Assembly (NCBI RefSeq): GCF_019084045.1
Contig: NZ_JAHRED010000006.1
Span: forward strand, 186,001-250,000
Origin: Paeniglutamicibacter quisquiliarum
Lineage (GTDB): Bacteria > Actinomycetota > Actinomycetes > Actinomycetales > Micrococcaceae
Reading direction: 5' to 3'
Length of the DNA stretch: 64,000 nucleotides
The number at the start of each line of letters is the position of its first letter. Position 1 is the first letter of the stretch. The position numbers and the translations under genes were made by a program. Positions 44,396 through 53,876 of the stretch are shown one piece after another. The notes under the pieces were generated by a model. It did not search any database, was not told the DNA's origin, and saw only the letters and a list, made by a program, of their open reading frames with translations.

Positions 44396-45598
44396 GTGAG
44401 TGCACAATCAACCCAACAGACCGAAAAACCAGCCCACCCCCAGGATGAGACAACGTCGTCGGCCTGGGAACGGCGCGCAGTCATCGATCTGGCCAACATC
44501 CGTGAAAACGTGAAGCGCGTGGCCGAGCTGGTCGCCCCGGCCGCGGTGATGGCCGTGGTCAAGGCGGACGGCTACGGACACGGGGCGGTGGCCGTGGGCC
44601 GCGCGGCGGTGCAGGCCGGGGCCACCTGGCTGGGCTGCGCCCACGTCACCGAGGCCCTGAAGCTGCGCGAAGAGGGGTTGGAGACTCCGCTGCTGGCATG
44701 GCTGCACACCGCGGACACCCCCTTCGAGGCGGCCATTGCCGCGAACATTGACTTGGCGGTTTCGGGCTGGGAACTCGAGCACGTGGCCCGCGCAGCGCAG
44801 GCAGCCGCCCAGCCCGCCCGCGTCCACCTGAAGATCGACACCGGTCTGGGCCGCAACGGCTGCATGGCCGACCAATGGGAGCTCCTGCTGGGGCGTGCCG
44901 CCAGCTACCAGGAAGAGGGTCTGATGCGCGTGGTGGGTGTCTTCTCCCACCTGGCCGTGGCCGACGAGCCCGAACGCCCGGAAACGGACGACCAGCTGGC
45001 CGCCTTCAACCAGGCTGTTATCCTGGCCGAGGATGCTGGATTTGACCTCGAGGTGCGGCACATTGCCAACACCCCCGCAATCCTCACCCGTCCCGATGCC
45101 CACTACGACATGGTGCGGCTGGGACTGGGCCTGTACGGGCTGAGCCCCTTTGCCGGGGAAGACCCCTCGCGCTATGGGTTGCGCCCCGCAATGACCTTGA
45201 TGAGCCGGATCGCGAACGTGAAGAAGGTTCCCGCTGGCCAGGGCGTGGGCTACGGACTGAGGTACCACACCGAGCGGGAAACGTACCTGGGCCTGGTCCC
45301 GATGGGCTATGCCGACGGCGTGCCGCGTTCGGCCTCGAATGCTCCGGTGAGCATCAACGGCAAGACCTACCTGGTGCGCGGCACCATTGCTATGGACCAG
45401 TTCGTGGTGGACCTGGGCCCGAATGTCGATGTCGATGAAATCCTCGGTTCCGAGGTTATTCTCTTCGGCGACGGCGGCCCGAGTGCGACCGAGTGGGCGG
45501 ACGCGGCTGGAACCATCAACTACGAAATCGTGACCCGCGTTTCACCCCGCGTGCCGCGTCGGCTCGTGGAGGGTTCCTGGGGTGAATCCGGTGAGTGA
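44396..45598 (+). CDS. alr: Alanine racemase
   Basis: Supplies D-Ala for peptidoglycan. The PLP lysine is in AVVKADGYGHGA (about residue 56), the second catalytic base Tyr in GVGYGLRYH, and LKIDTGLGRNG and MDQFVVD also fit. 400 residues, with ~25 extra N-terminal residues. GTG start. It overlaps tsaE by 17 nt, so the t6A genes downstream are probably co-transcribed. Confidence 0.95.
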   Translation: MSAQSTQQTEKPAHPQDETTSSAWERRAVIDLANIRENVKRVAELVAPAAVMAVVKADGYGHGAVAVGRAAVQAGATWLGCAHVTEALKLREEGLETPLLAWLHTADTPFEAAIAANIDLAVSGWELEHVARAAQAAAQPARVHLKIDTGLGRNGCMADQWELLLGRAASYQEEGLMRVVGVFSHLAVADEPERPETDDQLAAFNQAVILAEDAGFDLEVRHIANTPAILTRPDAHYDMVRLGLGLYGLSPFAGEDPSRYGLRPAMTLMSRIANVKKVPAGQGVGYGLRYHTERETYLGLVPMGYADGVPRSASNAPVSINGKTYLVRGTIAMDQFVVDLGPNVDVDEILGSEVILFGDGGPSATEWADAAGTINYEIVTRVSPRVPRRLVEGSWGESGE

Positions 45599-46139
45599 GG
45601 CCTCGATAGCCGCCGAGCTTGCGGTGGCCGACATCGCCGAAACTCGCGACTTCGCCCACCGCCTCGGAGGGATCATGCGCGCCGGGGACCTGGTGATCCT
45701 GACCGGGGAACTTGGCGCCGGAAAAACCACCTTCACCCAGGGCCTGGGGCTGGGCATGGGGGTGCGCGAAGGCATCATCTCGCCCACTTTCGTGATCTCA
45801 CGCATCCACCCGGCACTGGGCCACGGACCCGACCTGGTGCACGTGGATGCGTACCGGCTCGCCAGCGCCGCGGAACTCGACGACCTCGACCTCGAGGCGA
45901 GCATGGGCCAGTCCGTCACGGTGGTGGAATGGGGTGCGGGCAAGGTGGAACAGCTCAGCGACTCCAGGCTCGAAATCGTGCTGCTGCGACCCGGTTCGGC
46001 CGAAATCCACGAGGACCTGGTCTTCGACTTCAACGAGGGCGAAGACGACGAGCCACGCACCATCCGGATCGCGGCCTTCGGCCCGCGCTGGGAGAACGAT
46101 CCCGGTTTGGCCGCGTTGTTGACAGACTTCGAACGCTAG
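45582..46139 (+). CDS. tsaE: tRNA t6A biosynthesis ATPase TsaE
   Basis: ATPase partner of the TsaB-TsaD complex that makes t6A37 in tRNA. Walker A GELGAGKTT at about residues 42-50, SPTFVISR, HVDAYRL, and VVEWGAG. 185 residues with a small acidic tail. Start is GTG 45582 or 45591, both overlapping alr. Confidence 0.94.
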   Translation: MNPVSEASIAAELAVADIAETRDFAHRLGGIMRAGDLVILTGELGAGKTTFTQGLGLGMGVREGIISPTFVISRIHPALGHGPDLVHVDAYRLASAAELDDLDLEASMGQSVTVVEWGAGKVEQLSDSRLEIVLLRPGSAEIHEDLVFDFNEGEDDEPRTIRIAAFGPRWENDPGLAALLTDFER

Positions 46140-46160
46140 AGCACCAAGGGAACCGCATAC

Positions 46161-46832
46161 ATGCTTGTACTGGCCATTGATACTTCCGCCAACGCCTCGG
46201 CGGCCTTGCTCGAATCCACGGACTCCACCGTGACCGTGGCGGGCTCCTTTACCTCAAGCGTCGGCAACGACCACTCCGAGGTCCTTTCTCCGGCCATCGA
46301 GTCCCTGCTGGCGCAGGCCGGCGGCCGGATCCCTGACGCGATCGCGGTCGGTGTGGGACCAGGTCCCTTCACCGGTTTGCGCGTGGGTCTGGCCACCGCC
46401 CGGACCCTGGGCTTTGTCTGGGGAATCGGAGTCCACGGCGTCATGAGTTTGGACGCGGTAGCCCTTGACGCCGTTGCGCAGGGCCCGGCTGGGGAATTCA
46501 CCGTGGCTATCGACGCCCGCCGCAAGGAACTTTATTGGGCCCGCTACGACAACACCGGAGTGCTGGTTGGGGGCCCGTATGTGACCGTTGCCGAGGAGTT
46601 GCCGGCCGGACCCGTGTACGGGGCCGGCGGAGGGCTGTACGCCGAGCGCCTGGCGGCCGTGGGTGCCGAGGTGGTGCCCGGCTTCGAGTCCGCCCACCCC
46701 GGAGCGGTTTCGCTGGGCACCCGTGCCGTCCGGGCCCTGGCCTCCGGACAGCCGCTGTTGGGGACCGAGCCGCTCTACCTGCGCGAATCCGATGCGAAGG
46801 TTCCCGCGGTCATGAAGGGCAAACTGCTGTGA
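46161..46832 (+). CDS. tsaB: tRNA t6A biosynthesis protein TsaB
   Basis: ASKHA-fold scaffold of the t6A complex. MLVLAIDTSANASAALLES and GVGPGPFTGLRVGLATARTL are diagnostic. 223 residues. The stop TGA is shared with the rimI start (GTGA at 46829-46832). Confidence 0.95.
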   Translation: MLVLAIDTSANASAALLESTDSTVTVAGSFTSSVGNDHSEVLSPAIESLLAQAGGRIPDAIAVGVGPGPFTGLRVGLATARTLGFVWGIGVHGVMSLDAVALDAVAQGPAGEFTVAIDARRKELYWARYDNTGVLVGGPYVTVAEELPAGPVYGAGGGLYAERLAAVGAEVVPGFESAHPGAVSLGTRAVRALASGQPLLGTEPLYLRESDAKVPAVMKGKLL

Positions 46833-47314
46833 GTCGGGCAATGGCCAACCCCGCACTGGCGGGCCTGGTGACCCGCGAGATGGTTCACGAGGACGTGGCC
46901 GAGGTCTGGGAAATGGAAAAGGCCCTTTTCCCCGCCGACGCCTGGCCCTTGGATATGTTCTTTGGCGAGCTGGACCAGAAGGAGACCCGGAATTACTGGG
47001 TGGTGTTGGATGCCGGGAAGATCGTTGCCTATTGCGGGCTGATGTGCGTGCTGCCGCTGGCCGACGTGCAGACCATTGCGGTGGCCCCCGACTACGAGGG
47101 CAGGGGGATCGGAACGCATCTTTTGCGCCTCATGATCGACACCGCGATCGGCCGCAGCGCCACGGACCTGTTGTTGGAGGTCAGGGAGGACAATCCCCGC
47201 GCCCGGGAGCTCTATGAGCGCCATGGCTTCGATGCCATCCACCGACGGGCCCGCTACTACCGCGACGGTGTCGACGCGGTGATCATGCGCAAGGTGCTCA
47301 TCCTGGGCGATTGA
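46829..47314 (+). CDS. rimI: Ribosomal-protein-alanine N-acetyltransferase RimI
   Basis: GNAT acetyltransferase expected to acetylate the N terminus of S18. Acetyl-CoA loop [14 protein letters not shown] and the C-terminal [19 protein letters not shown] are typical. GTG 46829 (8 nt after GAAGGG, overlapping tsaB) gives 161 residues; ATG 46841 is an alternative. The frame opens much earlier inside tsaB, but that part is not coding. tsaB-rimI-tsaD is a conserved order. Confidence 0.92.
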   Translation: MSRAMANPALAGLVTREMVHEDVAEVWEMEKALFPADAWPLDMFFGELDQKETRNYWVVLDAGKIVAYCGLMCVLPLADVQTIAVAPDYEGRGIGTHLLRLMIDTAIGRSATDLLLEVREDNPRARELYERHGFDAIHRRARYYRDGVDAVIMRKVLILGD

Positions 47315-47415
47315 GCTGGAGTGGCCGAGGCCCGAAGCAACGGATTGTCGGTCTTTCGCCCGCCCAGTGGAGGCCGCTTCGCCGAAACCGGGCCGGGCAA
47401 CCTAAAATTGGTTCC

Positions 47416-48489
47416 ATGTCCCTTTCTGCACCGCTTGTCCTTGGCATTGAATCCTCCTGTGACGAAACCGGGGTGGGTATCGTGCGCGGGACCGAGCTGT
47501 TGGTCAATGCCGTGGCTTCCTCGATGGAGGAACACGTGCGCTTCGGCGGTGTCATTCCCGAGATTGCTTCCCGGGCCCACCTGGATGCCTTTGTTCCGAC
47601 TCTCGAATCTGCCCTCAAGGATGCCGGGGTGACGCTCGCGGAGATCGACGCGATTGCGGTGACCAGCGGCCCCGGGCTCTCCGGCGCACTGATGGTGGGC
47701 GTCTCCGCGGCCAAGGCCCTGGCCCTGGCTACGGGCAAGCCCCTTTACGCGATTAACCACCTGGTCGCACACGTCGGCGTGGGCATCCTGGACGGGGGAG
47801 AGCTGCCCGAGAACCTCGGGGCGCTGCTGGTCTCCGGTGGCCATACCGAAATCCTTCAGGTCAATTCGCTGACGTCGGATGTGCGGCTGCTTGGAGCCAC
47901 CATCGATGACGCGGCAGGGGAAGCCTATGACAAGGTCGCCCGCCTGCTGGGGCTGGGTTACCCCGGGGGCCCGGTCATTGACCGGATCGCCAAGGAAGGC
48001 GACCCGAAGGCCATCCGGTTCCCGCGCGGGCTGACTTTGCCCAAGTTCGTGGGAACCGAGGAAAACCCGGGGAGGCACCGCCACGATTTCTCCTTCTCGG
48101 GCCTCAAGACCGCCGTGGCGCGCTGCGTCGAGCAATACCAAAAGCGTGGCGAGGAGGTTCCGGTGGCTGACATCGCCGCCAGCTTCCAGGAAGCGGTGGT
48201 CGACGTGATCACTTCCAAGGCCGTGCGTGCCTGCCGCGAAAACGGACTGACCAATCTCTTGTTGGGGGGAGGGGTGGCCGCCAATTCCCGCCTGCGCGAG
48301 TTGCTGGCGGCCCGCTGCGCCTCGGCCGGGATCACCTTGCGAGTGCCCCCGCACAGCCTCTGCACGGACAACGGAGCCATGGTCGCGGCGCTGGGTGCCC
48401 AGCTGGTGGACGATGGGGTGCTTCCAACCGGGTTGGGGTTCTCCACCGACTCCGGGCAGCCGGTGAGCCTGATTTCACTGGCCGTCTAG
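47416..48489 (+). CDS. tsaD: tRNA N6-adenosine threonylcarbamoyltransferase TsaD
   Basis: Catalytic subunit for t6A37. [17 protein letters not shown] at the start, metal-binding INHLVAHVG (two His), [10 protein letters not shown] and [17 protein letters not shown] 47416 is selected because the family starts there and TAAAAT (47403-47408) lies 7 nt before it, implying a leaderless start. A TTG at 47311 would add 35 unrelated residues. 357 residues. Confidence 0.95.
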   Translation: MSLSAPLVLGIESSCDETGVGIVRGTELLVNAVASSMEEHVRFGGVIPEIASRAHLDAFVPTLESALKDAGVTLAEIDAIAVTSGPGLSGALMVGVSAAKALALATGKPLYAINHLVAHVGVGILDGGELPENLGALLVSGGHTEILQVNSLTSDVRLLGATIDDAAGEAYDKVARLLGLGYPGGPVIDRIAKEGDPKAIRFPRGLTLPKFVGTEENPGRHRHDFSFSGLKTAVARCVEQYQKRGEEVPVADIAASFQEAVVDVITSKAVRACRENGLTNLLLGGGVAANSRLRELLAARCASAGITLRVPPHSLCTDNGAMVAALGAQLVDDGVLPTGLGFSTDSGQPVSLISLAV

Positions 48490-48504
48490 AATCGGCCGGG
48501 AACG

Positions 48505-48542
48505 CGAAAGGGTGGATGGGCAAATGCCCATCCACCCTTTCG
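48505..48542. terminator. Bidirectional terminator between tsaD and YbdK-like gene
   Basis: CGAAAGGGTGGATGGGCA pairs perfectly with TGCCCATCCACCCTTTCG around AA, between convergent genes. Confidence 0.85.
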
Positions 48543-48565
48543 CTTGGGTTCCGTACGGCTTCGCC

Positions 48566-49708
48566 TTAGGCCAAGTGCATGCGACGTACGTTGTCCTTGA
48601 CGACTTCACGCAGGTTGCCGTTGTGGGCTGAGGCGATCTTGTGCTGCCACTGGTAGCCGGCACCACCCTTGATGATGCGTTCCACATCGGCGAGCTCGGC
48701 ACTGCAGCCGAGTTTTTCGGCAACGGGGGCCAAACGGACGAGCTCCTGGAGAAGATGCTCGGTGACGAGCATTTCATCCCCGGCGGCGTTGAGGATGATG
48801 ATGGCCTCCATGCCGTAGCGAGCGGCGCGCCACTTGTTTTCAACCCGGTACCAAGGAGGCATGACGGGGATGGTGCCGCCATTATCGAGAGTCGTGGACA
48901 TGTCATCCACGAGGCATTGCGTCAGCGCAGCTATGGCACCGATGTCTTGCAGCGAGGAGAGGCCGTCGGAGATGCGCATTTCGACGGTCCCGAAGCGGGG
49001 GACCGGGCGCACATCCCAGCGGATTTCCGAGATGTCGTCAATGACGCCGGTGTGCAGCATGTCGGCAACGTAGGACTCGTATTGGTCCCAGGACGGGAAA
49101 TGGTAGGGGATGCCAGCGGTGGGAAGCTGCTGGAACATCAGGGCTCGGTGCGATGCGTAGCCGGTATCTTCCCCGCCCCAGAACGGGCTGGACGCGCTCA
49201 GAGCCTGGAAGTGCGCCTGATAGTTGATCAAACCGTCAACGATCGGCAGGGCCTTGGCGCGGGAGTCCAGTCCTACATGCACGTGCACACCGTAGATCAC
49301 CATTTGCTGGCCCCACCACTGAGTGCGGTCGATCATCTTGGCGTAGCGGTCCTTATCAGTGACCGGCTGCAGCTTGGGAGGTGCGAACGGGTGGGAACCT
49401 GCGCAGTACAGGTCGACATCCATCGGGTCGGTGACCTCGCGGACCGCCACCAAGTTCTCGTGCAGTTGGGCTTTGGCCTGGGCCACGGTTTCGCAAACAC
49501 CGGTGACGATCTCCACGGTGTTCAGCAACAGTTCCTGCTTCACGTGGGGATGTTCCTCGTCGATGGCAAGTGAACCGTGGCGGAGGTTCAATTCGGCCAG
49601 CACTTCCTCGGCTACCGACCGCAGATCGGAGGTATGCCGATCCACCAATGCAACTTCCCATTCCACACCAAGGGTGGACTGGCGTGATGATGCGAAATCT
49701 ATCTGCAT
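48566..49708 (-). CDS. YbdK-type glutamate-cysteine ligase family protein
   Basis: A carboxylate-amine ligase of the GCS2 family, 380 residues. TLGVEWEVALVD (ATP/Mg Glu), VHVHVGLDS, and RPVPRFGTVEMRISDG are family landmarks. Actinobacteria use mycothiol rather than glutathione, so the physiological product is uncertain. ATG 49708 with GGAGG 6 nt upstream is preferred over the frame start 10 codons earlier. Confidence 0.88.
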   Translation of the reverse strand: MQIDFASSRQSTLGVEWEVALVDRHTSDLRSVAEEVLAELNLRHGSLAIDEEHPHVKQELLLNTVEIVTGVCETVAQAKAQLHENLVAVREVTDPMDVDLYCAGSHPFAPPKLQPVTDKDRYAKMIDRTQWWGQQMVIYGVHVHVGLDSRAKALPIVDGLINYQAHFQALSASSPFWGGEDTGYASHRALMFQQLPTAGIPYHFPSWDQYESYVADMLHTGVIDDISEIRWDVRPVPRFGTVEMRISDGLSSLQDIGAIAALTQCLVDDMSTTLDNGGTIPVMPPWYRVENKWRAARYGMEAIIILNAAGDEMLVTEHLLQELVRLAPVAEKLGCSAELADVERIIKGGAGYQWQHKIASAHNGNLREVVKDNVRRMHLA

Positions 49709-49850
49709 CGGGCCTCCATGTCTTATGCGGCGAATCACGCCAATATGTTGTTACTGCTCAGTCTATCGAGCGTAATGGCGCATTTGATGCGACCGTCGAG
49801 GGTCGGCGGTGATTTTGTGGATCAACAGGGTACTCGTGCGCACACACCAT

Positions 49851-51101
49851 CTACACGGGCTCGACCTCAATGGCGTAACGCTGATCGCCGACCCGGGTGA
49901 GGATCAGGGTCGCCTTGTTCTTGGCATCGCGCCCTGTACCTGCCAGCAGGATCTTGCGCAGTTCCTCCGGCGTGACATCCATGCCGCGTTTCTTGATGTC
50001 CAGCACTCCGATCTTTTCGGTCTTTACCCAAGCACGGAGATTCTTCACATGGTAGGGCCGGACGGCAAGTACCTTGTAGGCCTTGGCAAGCGGGGTTTCA
50101 ACGGGCTCCGCGGTGCTGAAGTAAGCGATGCGCGGATCGATCAGGTGCCCACCGGTGGTCTTGAGCAATTCATCAATGAGTCCGGCGCGGATCACGGCGC
50201 CGTCGGGTTCATAGATGTAGGAATCGATTGCGCCCACCGGGACGTCGCCACGCAGCGCCGCGTCCGGATCGAAGTCCACCGGACTGGTCAGCTCAGTGGC
50301 ACCGTGCGCGGCAATGACAAGGGCAGCGCGGCGGATCCCGGGGCGGGCGAGCGGGCCGAACCAAAGTGCGGCCTCCGTGACGTCTCCGTTGATCGAAACC
50401 CACTGGACCTCGCAATTGGAAGGTACCGCTTCGTGGGGCAGTCCCGGGCCCATCTTCACGCCCACGGCCAGTCCACGGTCGGCCAGTGACTCGACGAAGG
50501 ACAGGGGAGGGCTGAACGCCTCCGGGTCGAAGATCCTCGAGGTCCCGGATGCATCGGTGGTTCGGCGAGCCGGGTCGAGCCACACGCCGTCAAAACCGGT
50601 CAAATCGAAGGTCGTCGCGTCCGCATTGACGACGGTGGCGGTGGGCCACGGCATGAGGTTTAGGGTAGCGGCCGCCGCTGTGGCTTCGTCCATTTCCACG
50701 GCCGTGACCTCGAGGTCGGCACTTGCTAACGCGAGGGAATCAGCGCCGATCCCGCAACCCAGGTCGGCCACCTTCTTGACTCCGGCACGTGTGAAGCGTT
50801 GAGCATGGAGTCCTGCGAGCTTGAGCCGCGTTGCTTGTTCCAGGCCGGCCGGAGTGAAGACCATTCGGTCGGCGAACGGGCCGAACTTGGTTCGGGCCTT
50901 GGAACGAAGCTGGGCCTGCTGGACCACCGCCGTCACCAATTCCACCGGGTGGCCGTCCTTGCGCAGCGACAGATTGAGATTCAGTGCCGCTTCCTTGGTT
51001 CCGGCGGCGGACGGGTCCACCGAGTTCAGAAGATCCCACCCCTGGGGTGTTAACAGGATTGCTAGTTGGGATGCTGCAGCTTCGGAGCTTTGATTTGCCA
51101 T
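49851..51101 (-). CDS. SAM-dependent methyltransferase with THUMP-like C-terminal domain
   Basis: A 416-residue class I methyltransferase. The SAM loop VADLGCGIGADSLALA is near residue 113, followed by VTAVEMDEA and WLDPARR, an (N/D)PPY-like motif. The C-terminal ~80 residues (VKTEKIGVLDIKKRGMDVTP) match the THUMP-like domain of this family. It is probably an RNA or protein methyltransferase; target unknown. Divergent from the kinase gene that follows. Confidence 0.82.
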   Translation of the reverse strand: MANQSSEAAASQLAILLTPQGWDLLNSVDPSAAGTKEAALNLNLSLRKDGHPVELVTAVVQQAQLRSKARTKFGPFADRMVFTPAGLEQATRLKLAGLHAQRFTRAGVKKVADLGCGIGADSLALASADLEVTAVEMDEATAAAATLNLMPWPTATVVNADATTFDLTGFDGVWLDPARRTTDASGTSRIFDPEAFSPPLSFVESLADRGLAVGVKMGPGLPHEAVPSNCEVQWVSINGDVTEAALWFGPLARPGIRRAALVIAAHGATELTSPVDFDPDAALRGDVPVGAIDSYIYEPDGAVIRAGLIDELLKTTGGHLIDPRIAYFSTAEPVETPLAKAYKVLAVRPYHVKNLRAWVKTEKIGVLDIKKRGMDVTPEELRKILLAGTGRDAKNKATLILTRVGDQRYAIEVEPV

Positions 51102-51241
51102 GAGATCAAGCCTAGCTGGAGGAAGCAGAGGTGATCCTTATCTGTTGGCCCATGCGGAGAAGCGGCCTCCCCACATGACGCCCGGGAGCTCTGTCGTGTC
51201 ATATATCGACTCGTAATGTTACCGGTACCGCCGAGGTACGT

Positions 51242-52504
51242 TTGAGTCTCACCAATGCCGATGCTGTCGTGGCGCAGAAGACCGCGAACGCCTGGGTCGA
51301 TGCACTTGCAGAACAAGTCACGGAAATTGAATCTGGTTTTGCCAGCGGATCATCGAACAAAGATTCAATCGTTCAATTTGTTCCACTGGTGGATGCCGAA
51401 ATTCCGACTGCGCCGGTGTCGCCCAACACCAAGTTGGTCATAGCCCTTGGGGCTGTGCTCGGGTTGGCGCTCGGTGTCGGATATGCGTTGCTCCGGCAGC
51501 ATTTGGACCGCCGCGTTCGATCGGTCGAGGATCTTGAGAAACTTGGCACGTCGGTGATCGGCACGATTCCGTTGGACCCCCGCTTGGTGAACAACCGCAC
51601 AACCATCGAAACCGGTGCCTTGGATCATGACGACCGCGCTTCGCACCCATATGCTGAGGCCCTGCGCGAGCTGCGTACTAACCTCACCTACGTTGATGTA
51701 GACAAACCAGCGCGGGTCCTCCTCGTTACTTCTTCGGTCCCCGGCGAAGGCAAGTCTTCCGTCGCGGCAAACCTGGCGATCGCCATTGCGTCCACCGGCC
51801 GACCCACGATTCTTGTTGATGCAGATTTGCGCCGCCCCGTGGTTACCGATGTCTTTGGTCTTCCAGGAGGGGCAGGGCTCACTGATGTTCTCAGCCACCA
51901 CGCAACGCTGGATGACGTTCTCCAGCCCTATGGACCCATTCCAACGTTGTCGATTCTCGCGGCCGGACGAATCCCGCCGAATCCCTCGGAGCTTTTGGGA
52001 TCCCAGGCAATGCTCTCATTGCTTGAAGACATGAGCCGCGATGCCCTTGTTCTGATCGATGCACCCCCGCTTCTTCCTGTCACCGACGCCGCCGTATTGA
52101 GCAACTTTGTCGATGGGGTTCTGGTGGCAGTGAAGGCCGACTCGACTTCAACCGATGAGGTTGCCAAGTCGTTGAACAACCTGCACAAAGTCGGTGCTCA
52201 TATTCTGGGGTTCGTCCTGAACCAGGTGCCGACCAAGGGTGCGTCAGCTGCGAACTACGGCTACTACGGCCAGTACTACTACGCTTCCGAGGAACCGCAG
52301 GCAGACTCGACGAAAAAGGCCAAGCCGAGCCGCCGCCTGAAGCAGGCAGTTCCAGTGCAGGCACCAATGCGCACTGTAGAGCCACAGACCGCGGCTGTTG
52401 TCCAAGTGGACGGCAACGCTTCAGGGGCAACCTACATCGCGGCGAATGCGGAATTTGATGACGTGCTCACATCGCGAGCAGGCATGCGGCACCTAAGGCG
52501 CTAA
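51242..52504 (+). CDS. Exopolysaccharide tyrosine kinase (Wzz-CpsD type), N-terminally truncated
   Basis: BY-kinase of capsule/EPS synthesis. The intact kinase domain has Walker A VPGEGKSS (about 163), Walker A' ILVDADLRRP, Walker B LVLIDAPPLL and a Tyr cluster ANYGYYGQYYYASEE. One membrane helix (about 65-85) precedes it. The Wzz part is only the end of the normal domain: the first membrane helix and most of the outer loop are missing. Wzz-like coding seems to continue upstream to about 51209 in frame, before a stop at 51176-51178. TTG 51242 with GAGG upstream could restart it. It is either a pseudogene or a shortened kinase. Confidence 0.75.
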   Translation: MSLTNADAVVAQKTANAWVDALAEQVTEIESGFASGSSNKDSIVQFVPLVDAEIPTAPVSPNTKLVIALGAVLGLALGVGYALLRQHLDRRVRSVEDLEKLGTSVIGTIPLDPRLVNNRTTIETGALDHDDRASHPYAEALRELRTNLTYVDVDKPARVLLVTSSVPGEGKSSVAANLAIAIASTGRPTILVDADLRRPVVTDVFGLPGGAGLTDVLSHHATLDDVLQPYGPIPTLSILAAGRIPPNPSELLGSQAMLSLLEDMSRDALVLIDAPPLLPVTDAAVLSNFVDGVLVAVKADSTSTDEVAKSLNNLHKVGAHILGFVLNQVPTKGASAANYGYYGQYYYASEEPQADSTKKAKPSRRLKQAVPVQAPMRTVEPQTAAVVQVDGNASGATYIAANAEFDDVLTSRAGMRHLRR

Positions 52505-52517
52505 TCCTCGCCAACTT

Positions 52518-52560
52518 AACCGCTCGTATCCGGACACAGAGGCCGGATACGAGCGGTTTC
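52518..52560 (+). terminator. Intrinsic terminator after tyrosine kinase gene
   Basis: AACCGCTCGTATCCGG (52518-52533) pairs with CCGGATACGAGCGGTT (52543-52558) and TCTTGTT follows. The next 113 nt to the SGNH gene hold nothing I can identify. Confidence 0.85.
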
Positions 52561-52673
52561 TTGTTGAATCAATAGATCTTTAGGTGATTCCGAGGGGGCC
52601 GGTTCGAAACCCAGTCGATCGAGCTCCCCACGAAGGGATTTGTGGACCCAAAGTGCGTGCCCGATTGCGTCGC

Positions 52674-53525
52674 TCAGAGGTGATGTTTCACTGCCGGGTA
52701 GTAGCCTTTGAGATACCCGTCGGTGGTGGGGTGCAGATTGGATGGATCAGCGAGATCGACCTGGTTGAAATAGATCCACGGCTTGTTCGCGCCGAGACCG
52801 TGGTTGTTGAATGCCCCGGTGACCGAAACGAACTTGGCACTGGTGCGCTTCGTGGCATTCTTGATGGCCAGGTTGAGTGCATCTCCCAATCGATTCAGTT
52901 GCTTCGCGCGCTTGGCAGAGATGAGCTGCTCATCCCCGTTTGAGGTGGTGAACAGGCGCGGGTAGCCTAGGACCAGGATCTTGCCGCGGGTGGCGGCGTC
53001 AAGCGTGCGCAGGGTCTGATGCGCGGATGCCCCGATCGTTGGAATAGCCAGATTTCCCAGGCGCAAGGCACCGTCGCAGGCAGCATCGCTTCCCAGCGTG
53101 CTGCAGGCCGTGACGAGCCCTCTGATATCGAGGTCGTTGGCGCCCAGGGTGAGGGTTACCAATTCGGCACCGGCCAGGTAGGGGGTGAGCAGCGGCACAG
53201 TACCGGCGATTTGGGCCGTGGTGAGGCCGGCACAGGCGGCATTGGCGGTGAGGTTGACCCTGGGCCGCGCGTCCAACGCCGTGACGTGCGTTGGTCCGCT
53301 TCCTTGGAGGCAGCCGGACGGCATCATCGGGTTTTGGGTCAGGATTCCTGAACCGAAGCCAGCGGAATATGAGTCGCCGAGATTGACGTAATCAGTGACC
53401 TTGGACTGGGTCTTGGTTTGGGAGGCCGTGGCGGTGGCCGGGGCGATGCCGGTGAACGTGAGGGCAAGCGCCGCGGCGCCGATGCCCAGCGTGGTGAGGA
53501 AACGAAATTGTCTTCTGCGAGCCAT
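52674..53525 (-). CDS. Secreted SGNH/GDSL-family hydrolase
   Basis: A 283-residue exported esterase or lipase of the SGNH fold. The N-terminal signal sequence (RRRQFRFLTTLGIGA, hydrophobic to about 27, ATA cleavage region) has a twin Arg and may be Tat or Sec. Block I GDSYSAG (50-56, Ser52), block III GAND near 128, block V DPSNLHPTTDGY near 265 with Asp and His. Four Cys suggest disulfides. Substrate unknown; similar proteins act on lipids or acetylated polysaccharides. Confidence 0.88.
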   Translation of the reverse strand: MARRRQFRFLTTLGIGAAALALTFTGIAPATATASQTKTQSKVTDYVNLGDSYSAGFGSGILTQNPMMPSGCLQGSGPTHVTALDARPRVNLTANAACAGLTTAQIAGTVPLLTPYLAGAELVTLTLGANDLDIRGLVTACSTLGSDAACDGALRLGNLAIPTIGASAHQTLRTLDAATRGKILVLGYPRLFTTSNGDEQLISAKRAKQLNRLGDALNLAIKNATKRTSAKFVSVTGAFNNHGLGANKPWIYFNQVDLADPSNLHPTTDGYLKGYYPAVKHHL

Positions 53526-53876
53526 GAGGATTGAACCGTCTCAAGATGGCGGTGCACGGTGGGGCACACCGGATCAAGCCCGAATGCACGGGCGGCAAGT
53601 GACGCACACGTGTGTCCCCGTGCACGTGGGTGGCCCAACCCCAAGGTCTCGCCACAATCCGACCCCCCCAAAGTGAGGATTGGTTCAGCTGCCGGCGGGC
53701 CAGGGAGTAATGGTCCGCGCGTATTGCCAATCGTAAGCGCCGTGGTTCACGGAGAACAGGCTTGCGGGGGAGTCAGGTACGCCGGCATTGAGCAACGCCA
53801 GCCACTGTGGACCCTGGGTGGGCGCGCATCAGCGCGAACGGGGTGTGGCTGCCAAACCTGCTCCGAAACCGAAACC
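53526..53876. other. 351-nt spacer between SGNH hydrolase and fliW
   Basis: No complete gene is evident. On the minus strand, a 47-codon stop-free stretch (53685-53828) ends in a protein-like sequence containing SVNHGAYDWQYARTITPWPA, possibly the tail of a lost gene. A palindrome CACACGTGTG lies near 53606 in the promoter region of the SGNH gene. csrA, often next to fliW, is not found here. Confidence 0.4.

Noticed and set aside
52590-52620. tRNA-like T-arm GGTTCGAAACC
   Set aside because: The sequence fits a T-arm, but no acceptor, D-arm or anticodon stem can be built on either strand.
53526-53876. csrA next to fliW
   Set aside because: No frame gives the MLVLTRK-type start or the short CsrA barrel. 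The only short frames begin with unrelated sequences such as MPAYLTPPQ.
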